43,489 bases of DNA from Patescibacteria group bacterium (GTDB lineage Bacteria > Patescibacteriota > Microgenomatia > UBA8517): the NCBI GenBank assembly GCA_022868165.1, contig JALHYA010000018.1, positions 1 to 43,489 on the forward strand. The letters are read 5' to 3'. This document shows positions 36,460 through 43,489 of this stretch, in pieces. The notes beneath the pieces were generated by a model. The model was not told the DNA's origin and made no database searches. It saw only the letters and a program-made list of their open reading frames with translations. The position numbers and the translations under genes are program-made. Numbering within the stretch: the first letter of the stretch is position 1; the number at the start of each line of letters is the position of its first letter.

Positions 36460-38457
36460 TTAACTTACGAGAGCCTCGGGGCGCAAGTGTGAAAATAGTT
36501 CGGGGTGTGCCTCCGCCACGTCCCTTGAGGCTTTGATAAGCTCGGAATCCTGCCAGGAGGCGACTTTAAGCTCGGGAAAGCCGTGCTGTCTTAGCCCAAA
36601 AACCTCTCCGGGGCCCCTAAGCTTTAGGTCCAGCTCGGCCAATTCAAATCCCGAATTGTATTTTGTTAAGGCCGAAAGCCGGCTCATGACGTTTTGGGAT
36701 TTGCTGTCGGTGAAAAGAAGGCAATACGATTTCTTTGCTCCCCTTCCTACTCTGCCTCTAAGCTGGTGAAGCGTGGCAAGTCCGAACCTCTCGGCGCCTT
36801 CTATAACCATAACTCCTGCGTTGGGGATATCTATTCCGACCTCAACAACAGGAGTAGTAATTAAGATATCGGTTTTGCCTTTTTTAAATGTTTCGATTAC
36901 TTTCTCCTTATCTTTGGCGGGAATTCTGCCGTGAAGAAGCCCCAACTTTAATCCCTTGAATATTTTTGAAAGAACCCCAAATTCTTTTGTTACGGCTTTA
37001 ACATCCTGCATTGTTTCTTTTTCCGATTCTTCGATTAGAGGGCAGACAATAAAAACTTGTAACCCGTGACTAGTAACTAGTGACTGGATCCACGCATAAG
37101 CCTTGTCGCGTTTGACCGGGGGGACAACCCAAGTGGTTACTTTAATTCTTCCCCTTGGCATATCGGTTAGAACCGACAAATCCAAGTCGCCGTATATTGT
37201 CATAGCTACCGTGCGCGGAATGGGAGTTGCGGTCATAGTTAATATATGCGGAACTGTTGTACGGGTTTTGCTTTTTTTGACCAATTCCGCGCGCTGGGCA
37301 ACCCCAAAGCGGTGCTGTTCGTCAACAACCACCAATGCAACCTTTTCAAATTTGGCTTTTTTGTGGATTAAAGAGTGCGTGCCGACAAATATATCCGTTC
37401 TGCCGAGATCGGATTTTTTTATGGAAGACGTAACCAAACTTACGCGGACTTTCAGGGGGTCGAAAAGTGTTTTTAGGGTGTTGTAGTGCTGTGAAGCCAA
37501 AATTTGGGTCGGGGCCATAATCACCGTCTGAAATCCGTTGGCAAAAGTAACCAATGCGGCAATTGCGGCTACAACTGTTTTTCCACTTCCCACGTCCCCC
37601 TCCAATAGCCTGTTCATCGGCTTGTCTTTTGATAAGTCGGACAGAATTTCCTCGATGGCTTTCCCTTGGGAAGGAGTCAGCTCAAACGGCAGGGTTTTGA
37701 TGAAGCTTTCTACGACCGATTTATCTACGGATAGACAGTAAGAAGGAACATTTTTCTTCCACTGCGTTTTTCTTTTCAGGCTGGCCAGTTGAAGGCGCAA
37801 AAGTTCTTCAAAGGCAAGCCTTCTTCTTGCGGGTTCAACATCCGCCAAATTTTGGGGGAAATGAGCGCTTCGGACGGCCTCGTCGAATTTCGGAAAATTA
37901 TATTTTTTTATTAAAGCGGCGGGAAGATATTCATCGAGATTTACTTCCGAAATAACATCGCTTATCCGAGTTCTTAGCCACTTGGAAGATACGCCGTAAG
38001 TTTCGGGATAAACCGGAACCAGCCCTGCGGTATGAAGCCTGGCCTTTCCCTCTTTGACGATTTCGTATTCCGGCGAAACAAGTGCTTTATTTCTTCCGAA
38101 CCAATCCACCTTTCCTGCCATAGAAATTGTGTCTCCCGGAAAAATAGTTCTGACCAAAAACGGCTGGTTAAACCAGACAACAGTAATTTTGCCCGTGGAG
38201 TCGGCAACTTGTCCAATCTGTAACTTTCTTCCCGAACGCGTGTATTGATTTTTTAAAGAGACTACTTGCCCGGAAACGGTTGCAACCTCACCGGGTTGTA
38301 ATCCCGCAATATCCGAAGTTAAAGAAAAATCCAAATATCTATGGGGAATATGGATAAGTAGGTCGCGGATCGTAAAAATTCCCAGATTTTCCAGCCTAGA
38401 AGCATAAGTTGGCCCAACCTTTGGCAGGCTTTCGACTGAATCTTCAAGCTGCATCAT
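36460..38457 (-). CDS. recG: ATP-dependent DNA helicase RecG
   Basis: MNRLLEGDVGSGKTVVAAIAA, VVDEQHRFGVAQRAEL, TATPIPRTVAMTIYGDLDLSVL, QLRGRVGRG. Confidence 0.95.
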   Translation of the reverse strand: MMQLEDSVESLPKVGPTYASRLENLGIFTIRDLLIHIPHRYLDFSLTSDIAGLQPGEVATVSGQVVSLKNQYTRSGRKLQIGQVADSTGKITVVWFNQPFLVRTIFPGDTISMAGKVDWFGRNKALVSPEYEIVKEGKARLHTAGLVPVYPETYGVSSKWLRTRISDVISEVNLDEYLPAALIKKYNFPKFDEAVRSAHFPQNLADVEPARRRLAFEELLRLQLASLKRKTQWKKNVPSYCLSVDKSVVESFIKTLPFELTPSQGKAIEEILSDLSKDKPMNRLLEGDVGSGKTVVAAIAALVTFANGFQTVIMAPTQILASQHYNTLKTLFDPLKVRVSLVTSSIKKSDLGRTDIFVGTHSLIHKKAKFEKVALVVVDEQHRFGVAQRAELVKKSKTRTTVPHILTMTATPIPRTVAMTIYGDLDLSVLTDMPRGRIKVTTWVVPPVKRDKAYAWIQSLVTSHGLQVFIVCPLIEESEKETMQDVKAVTKEFGVLSKIFKGLKLGLLHGRIPAKDKEKVIETFKKGKTDILITTPVVEVGIDIPNAGVMVIEGAERFGLATLHQLRGRVGRGAKKSYCLLFTDSKSQNVMSRLSALTKYNSGFELAELDLKLRGPGEVFGLRQHGFPELKVASWQDSELIKASRDVAEAHPELFSHLRPEALVS

Positions 38458-38558
38458 CTGAAAGCCGTAAGAAAAGGAATAATAGAGGTCAGTATCAAGC
38501 CCAACGAGGCGATGATAATAAGGAGCACGAATAATTTCCTGGCTTTTTTACCGAACAT
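38454..38558 (-). CDS. Tiny single-TM protein, 34 aa, between tyrS and recG
   Basis: MFGKKARKLFVLLIIIASLGLILTSIIPFLTAFR*; stop overlaps recG ATG; 2 nt after tyrS stop. Confidence 0.6.
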   Translation of the reverse strand: MFGKKARKLFVLLIIIASLGLILTSIIPFLTAFR

Positions 38559-38560
38559 AA

Positions 38561-39727
38561 TTACTTTATGACTACTTTAACAAATTTTACTTTTCCAACC
38601 CGCACGACAAGACCTTTGTCCGGAATTTCGATTTCCTTTGCCGGATCATTCTGTTCTTGGCCGTCAATATCTATGGCCTTTTGATTGATTAGCCTTTTTG
38701 CTTCGGAACGCGAGCTTGCCAAATGAGTTGCAAAAACCAAATCCAAAAGCGGCAAATGCGATTCCGCAATATTAACGCTTATTATCTCTTCCGGCGTTTC
38801 TCTTTTTTGAAAAGTTTTTTCAAAATATGCGTGTGCTTTTTCGGCTTCCTTTACTCCGTGTATTTGCGTAGTGACGTCATAAGCAAGCTTCTTTTTTGCC
38901 TGCATCGGTCCGAGCTTATCAATTATACTAACTGGCAGATCCGTCAAAAGCTCGGTTGCCAAAGACAGCATGGAGTCGGGAAATGCCATCACTTTTCCGA
39001 ATATATTTTCGGCCGAATCCGTCATGTTTATCACATTTCCCTCCGTCTTGCCCATTTTTGCTCCGGTTGGGTCTTCAAGAAGTTTGGTTGTCAAAACAAA
39101 TTTTTCTTTATTCTTCAAGTCTTTCATTAAAGTTCGACCCACCAGCATGTTGAACAACTGGTCGTTTCCTCCGACCTCCAAATCAACCCCCATTGCAACC
39201 GAATCGTATCCCTGGATAAGCGGATAAAGAAATTCATGGAGATAAATTGGCTTTTCGCTTTTTAGTCTTTCCTGGAAGAAATCCCTTTCTAGGGTCTGTT
39301 GTGCGGTTACGTGGGAAGCAAGCTTAAGGAAATCCTCCTCGGAGAGTTTGGAATGCCATTCGGAGTTAAATTTTACATCGGCTTTGTTTGGGCCTTCAAA
39401 ATCCAAGATTCTTCCGGCCTGGTTTATGTAATCCTCGAGGTTTTTGAGAATTTCCTCTCTTGTCAAAAGATGGCGTGCAGCAGTCTTGTCGGTCGGGTCC
39501 CCTATCATTCCGGTAAAATCCCCGATGAGAAAGATTACCTTGTGTCCCAGTTTTTGAAATTGTGCCAGTTTCCGAAGCCCTATCATGTGTCCGATATGGA
39601 GTTTTGGACTTGTGGGGTCAAAACCCTGATATAAAGTAATCTTTCTTTTGGCCATAATTTCGGCCAATCCTTCTTTGGAGGGGAGAATCTCCGCAACTCC
39701 ACGAGTAAGCACCTCATCAATAGTCAT
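38561..39727 (-). CDS. tyrS: Tyrosyl-tRNA synthetase
   Basis: TLYQGFDPTSPKLHIGHMIGLRKL, GNDQLFNMLVGRTLM, LLEDPTGAKMGKTEGN, C-terminal S4 domain. Confidence 0.95.
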   Translation of the reverse strand: MTIDEVLTRGVAEILPSKEGLAEIMAKRKITLYQGFDPTSPKLHIGHMIGLRKLAQFQKLGHKVIFLIGDFTGMIGDPTDKTAARHLLTREEILKNLEDYINQAGRILDFEGPNKADVKFNSEWHSKLSEEDFLKLASHVTAQQTLERDFFQERLKSEKPIYLHEFLYPLIQGYDSVAMGVDLEVGGNDQLFNMLVGRTLMKDLKNKEKFVLTTKLLEDPTGAKMGKTEGNVINMTDSAENIFGKVMAFPDSMLSLATELLTDLPVSIIDKLGPMQAKKKLAYDVTTQIHGVKEAEKAHAYFEKTFQKRETPEEIISVNIAESHLPLLDLVFATHLASSRSEAKRLINQKAIDIDGQEQNDPAKEIEIPDKGLVVRVGKVKFVKVVIK

Positions 39728-39789
39728 ATCTGATTTTACCCTATTTACTGGAAAGCCGTCAAAGGAGTTTGATACAATTCACATATATT

Positions 39790-42360
39790 ATGTGGAGAGA
39801 TAGGCTAAGGCACCGAAGGACCCCTTATATCTCCCGCTCGAGGGACCTGGTTAGACTTACCAAACTTGCCTTCCTGGCTGTTGTCGTTATTTTTTTGGGC
39901 GCATTCGTCGTTTTGCCTATTTTTTCTTTCGGACTCCCCTCTCCGGATAAAATCGTAAGACAGAGCGGATTTTCGACAAAAATTTTGGACAGAAACGGCG
40001 AAGTTCTTTACGATATTTATGCAAACCAAAACCGCACCCCCGTCCAGTTTTCGGATTTACCCGTGTATTTGAGAGAGGCAACAATTTCCATAGAGGATAA
40101 AAACTTTTACAAGCACCAAGGCTTTGACCCTACGGGAATACTCCGGGCAGCCTACAACATAGTCATATATCGCAAGCTGCAGGGAGGCTCGACTCTTACC
40201 CAACAGCTTGTCAAAACGGTTCTTTTGACACCCGACAGAACAATTTTCAGGAAAATCAGGGAATTTATTCTGGCGATTCAGATTGAAAGAAAATACTCAA
40301 AAGACCAAATTCTTCAGATGTATCTTAACGAAGCTCCTTACGGCGGAACCGCATGGGGGGTTGAGGCGGCAAGCGAAGTTTATTACGGCAAAAAGGTAAA
40401 AGATTTGGATTTGGTAGAGTCGGCTATTTTGGCGGGACTTCCCCAAAGTCCGTCTTATTATTCTCCTTTCGGTTCGAATTCGAAGGCATACATTAACCGA
40501 ACTTATGACGTTTTAAGAAGAATGCGCGAGGACGGATATATCACAAAGGACCAGGAGCAGGGGGCACGCGCCCAAGTTCCTAATGTCCAATTTGACGTTC
40601 AGGGCGCAAGCTTCAAAGCCCCGCATTTTGTCCAATACGTGCAGAAAATCTTAAATGACAGATACGGCGAAAGCGTAGTCGAAAAAGGAGGACTAAAAGT
40701 GACAACGACCCTTGACTGGAAGCTTCAGGACAAAGCCCAGCAAATAGTCTCCGACGAAATTTCGAAAGTCGAAAGCCAGCATATTACAAACGGCGCGGCC
40801 GTAGTAATGGATCCGCAAACGGGCGAAATTTTGGCAATGGTGGGTTCCAAAAACTTCAACGACCCCAATTACGACGGCCAGTTTAACGCTGCGGTGGATG
40901 CCCTAAGGCAGCCGGGTTCTTCTTTTAAGCCTTTTACATATGTCACGGCTTTTCATAAAGGTTTTACTGCGGCAACGCTTCTGATAGACGTTCCCACGAC
41001 TTTTCCCGGAGGAGCGAATAACCCCGACTATAAGCCGGTCAATTACGATGGAAAGTATAGAGGCCCGATGCAGGTGCGTTTTGCCCTGGCCAATTCCATA
41101 AATATTGCGGCGGTAAAAATGCTGGCAATGGTAGGAATAAAAGACGTATTGCAAACCGCAACCGATTTGGGAATTACTACTCTTCCCCCGACGCAAGACA
41201 CTCTTAATCGCGTCGGTCTTTCATTAACTCTTGGAGGCGGAGACGTGCGGCTGTTGGATATGACGGATGCCTACTCTCCGTTTATGAACAAGGGTTACAA
41301 AGTTGAGCCCGTATCGATTCTTAAGGTCGAAGACGCAAACGGCAAAGTATTGGAGGAAACAAAGCCCAAAAAGGGAAGAAGAGTTTTGTCCGAAGAAGAA
41401 GCTTGGCTTATAGCAAACATTCTTTCCGACAACAATGCCCGTGCCGAAATTTTCGGTACAAACTCGCTTTTGAATATTTCGGGAATTACGGCCGCAGTCA
41501 AAACAGGAACAACCAACGACAAAAAGGACAACTGGACGATTGGAGGAAATCCCAACTCGGTTGTCGGAGTTTGGGTCGGAAACAACGACAATACCTCGAT
41601 GCTAAATGTTGCCTCCGGAGTTTCGGGTGCCTCTCCAATTTGGAGAAGTATCCTTTTGGCGGCTTTGGTAGGCAAGCCCAATGTAGGTTTTGACAAGCCC
41701 GGAGGAATTGTTACGGCGGGAGTCGATAGTGTTTCCGGCTACGGTGCCCACGACGGATATCCTTCTAGGCAGGAATATTTTATTAAGGGAACCGAGCCGG
41801 GCAAAGACACGGTTCATGTAAAACTCAAGGTGTGTAAGAACGAAGGAAAGCTTGCAACGCCTTCGGACATTGCCGGAGGCAATTATGACGAGAAGGAGTT
41901 CTTTGTATTCAAGGAAGAAGACCCGACTGCTGGCCCCGGACAGCCCAATAAATGGCAGGAAGGAATAAATGCCTGGCTTACTTCACAAACGGATTCCAGG
42001 TATCACCCTCCAAGCGACTATTGCGGGACTTCCAATCCCTTGGACGTGCAGTTTGTAAATCCTACCAATCAGGCCGGAAGTCTTCCGTCCAATTTTACAA
42101 TTAAGTTTACGGCAAGCTCGACCAGCGACATTGTAAATGCGGACCTTTATATAGACGGGAGTAAAGTCCGCTCATATTCCGGCCCGCCCTATGAATACCC
42201 CGTAACAAGTCTTTCAAACGGCCCTCATACTTTTAGAGCAGTTGCACAGGATTCGGCAAATCACCAATCCGATAGATCCATAACGGCCTGTGTTGGAGTT
42301 GCCTGGGACTGTACGGCTACACCCACACCAACGCCTACCCCGACTCCAACACCCCCCTAA
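39790..42360 (+). CDS. Class A penicillin-binding protein (PBP1A-like) with C-terminal Ig-like domain and Thr/Pro tail
   Basis: SIEDKNFYKHQGFDPTGILRA, GGSTLTQQLVK, LRQPGSSFKPFTYVTAF, AVKTGTTNDKKDNWTIG; TATPTPTPTPTPTPP end. Confidence 0.93.
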   Translation: MWRDRLRHRRTPYISRSRDLVRLTKLAFLAVVVIFLGAFVVLPIFSFGLPSPDKIVRQSGFSTKILDRNGEVLYDIYANQNRTPVQFSDLPVYLREATISIEDKNFYKHQGFDPTGILRAAYNIVIYRKLQGGSTLTQQLVKTVLLTPDRTIFRKIREFILAIQIERKYSKDQILQMYLNEAPYGGTAWGVEAASEVYYGKKVKDLDLVESAILAGLPQSPSYYSPFGSNSKAYINRTYDVLRRMREDGYITKDQEQGARAQVPNVQFDVQGASFKAPHFVQYVQKILNDRYGESVVEKGGLKVTTTLDWKLQDKAQQIVSDEISKVESQHITNGAAVVMDPQTGEILAMVGSKNFNDPNYDGQFNAAVDALRQPGSSFKPFTYVTAFHKGFTAATLLIDVPTTFPGGANNPDYKPVNYDGKYRGPMQVRFALANSINIAAVKMLAMVGIKDVLQTATDLGITTLPPTQDTLNRVGLSLTLGGGDVRLLDMTDAYSPFMNKGYKVEPVSILKVEDANGKVLEETKPKKGRRVLSEEEAWLIANILSDNNARAEIFGTNSLLNISGITAAVKTGTTNDKKDNWTIGGNPNSVVGVWVGNNDNTSMLNVASGVSGASPIWRSILLAALVGKPNVGFDKPGGIVTAGVDSVSGYGAHDGYPSRQEYFIKGTEPGKDTVHVKLKVCKNEGKLATPSDIAGGNYDEKEFFVFKEEDPTAGPGQPNKWQEGINAWLTSQTDSRYHPPSDYCGTSNPLDVQFVNPTNQAGSLPSNFTIKFTASSTSDIVNADLYIDGSKVRSYSGPPYEYPVTSLSNGPHTFRAVAQDSANHQSDRSITACVGVAWDCTATPTPTPTPTPTPP

Positions 42361-42406
42361 AACATTCGGGTTCGGGTTTGTTATGGTATAATCCTTCATC
42401 AAGGGA

Positions 42407-42856
42407 ATGACAGTAGAATTTTCGCAAAACAAAGCCGGATTGCTTAAGAAAGCAGAACACCTTCTATCTCTTAAGCGTTCCCGTCTTCCAAAAGGGATAA
42501 GAGATTATATAAGAACATTGAAGGAATCGGGTCAGCTTGAGCGGGCGGCTGCTATTGGTCGTCTGGCACACGAAGAGAAAACACAGCGAAGGGTTCTTAA
42601 TGCAGTTGATGAACTCCAAGCGACTGTTGTAGATATTATTCAGTACAATAATGGGGATGTCGTCGATCACCTAGTTAATCAAGTCAAAGCTATCTGGATT
42701 CTGGACAGAATGAATATAATCAACGGGGCAGAAAGATACGAGGAGTTGAAAGCGGTAATAGAGCGCCAGAGCCCTGATACACAAAAAGCTTTGGAGGCCA
42801 GATTTCCTTCGGTTAAGATGGAAATAAACCGTCTGTTTCCTACCCGCAGAATCTAA
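42407..42856 (+). CDS. Hypothetical protein
   Basis: 149 aa ORF preceded by TATAAT (42387-42392). Confidence 0.55.
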   Translation: MTVEFSQNKAGLLKKAEHLLSLKRSRLPKGIRDYIRTLKESGQLERAAAIGRLAHEEKTQRRVLNAVDELQATVVDIIQYNNGDVVDHLVNQVKAIWILDRMNIINGAERYEELKAVIERQSPDTQKALEARFPSVKMEINRLFPTRRI

Positions 42857-43489
42857 TCCTTAATTCTTCCGCCGAACTTCTTTTCGGTTACTGAGATAAC
42901 CTTCTTCCTTATGATTTCCACATCTTTGTCGATAAGGGTTTTTGTGGGATGCTGGTACCAAATTCTGAAAGTGAAGAAGTCTTTGTATCGGTCGACGAGT
43001 TTTACGTCCGCGATTAGCCTGTCGGCACTTATCATTTTTTCCATAACTTCTCCCAAATAAGTTTTTTCCGGAAAAGAAAAAGTAATATCCTCGATTTGTG
43101 GGGGAAAGTTGGGAATGGGAACAAATGAGCGAAGCTCTTTGGACGCTTTTTGCAAGGACTCGGCAGGAAACTCATAGTAGATTAGACCGGACTCCAATAC
43201 TCCGAATTGGCCAATTTCGGTCTGTCCAGCTTTAATCGAAAGTCTTTGCGACGGCAAAAAGCCCCTGGAGTCTTCCGGAACAAATTTATAATCGATATTA
43301 AGTTTTTCAACAAGAGCCTCAACAATTCCCTTGGCATTTTCGTAAGAATACTCGGCAAAAATTCCAGCGATAGTCACTTGTTCGTTGGGCAAGTAACCTC
43401 TTTTTGGCAGATAAACATTTGCTATCTCGAACAAATGAAACGGCTCCTTTACTCCGGCATTTTCTTTTGCGGCTTTTTGCAAAGAAGGC
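42853..43489 (-). CDS. pheT: Phenylalanyl-tRNA synthetase beta subunit, C-terminal part (truncated by window)
   Basis: HLFEIANVYLP..., C-terminal FDX-ACB domain FRIWYQHPTKTLIDKDVEIIRKKVISVTEKKFGGRIKD. Confidence 0.85.
   Translation of the reverse strand, partial: PSLQKAAKENAGVKEPFHLFEIANVYLPKRGYLPNEQVTIAGIFAEYSYENAKGIVEALVEKLNIDYKFVPEDSRGFLPSQRLSIKAGQTEIGQFGVLESGLIYYEFPAESLQKASKELRSFVPIPNFPPQIEDITFSFPEKTYLGEVMEKMISADRLIADVKLVDRYKDFFTFRIWYQHPTKTLIDKDVEIIRKKVISVTEKKFGGRIKD

Overview
A gene-dense ~43.5 kb chromosomal window using standard stop codons. Gene content suggests a Patescibacteria/CPR genome, probably Microgenomates-like; this affiliation is inference only. Housekeeping content: partial RluA-type pseudouridine synthase, Ca2+/cation antiporter, KefB-type antiporter, YebC, XerC/D recombinase, gyrB, membrane pyrophosphatase, a PD-(D/E)XK nuclease, gyrA, a DnaX/HolB-like clamp-loader protein, rpsP-khpA, tyrS-(tiny TM ORF)-recG-rpmF-nusB-rnc, class A PBP, and the 3' part of pheT. 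The accessory-like core (about 20.4-34.2 kb) is a secretin-less type IV pilus locus: pilB-pilT-pilC, a structured ~410 bp non-coding gap, a prepilin peptidase, about eleven pilin-like genes, then pilM-pilN-pilO. A separate minus-strand pair of tiny Flp-type pilins lies at 9.9-10.3 kb; one is missing from the ORF track. Main points of interest: (1) three pilin genes whose unusually long leader peptides are encoded by short GAATACC-type repeats, with an in-frame double-pilin ORF created at one of them; (2) a duplicated gyrA start site with an out-of-frame 26-aa leader ORF and a palindrome over the start codon; (3) promoters placed 5-12 nt from start codons, implying widespread leaderless mRNAs; (4) two long structured intergenic regions (6.26-6.96 kb and 24.43-24.84 kb) in an otherwise highly compact sequence; (5) a duplicated 42-nt hairpin that ends in a T-tract in one copy and a TATAAT box in the other, next to a decapitated gene remnant that keeps its promoter, SD and terminator. 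No CRISPR array, rRNA or convincing tRNA was seen.
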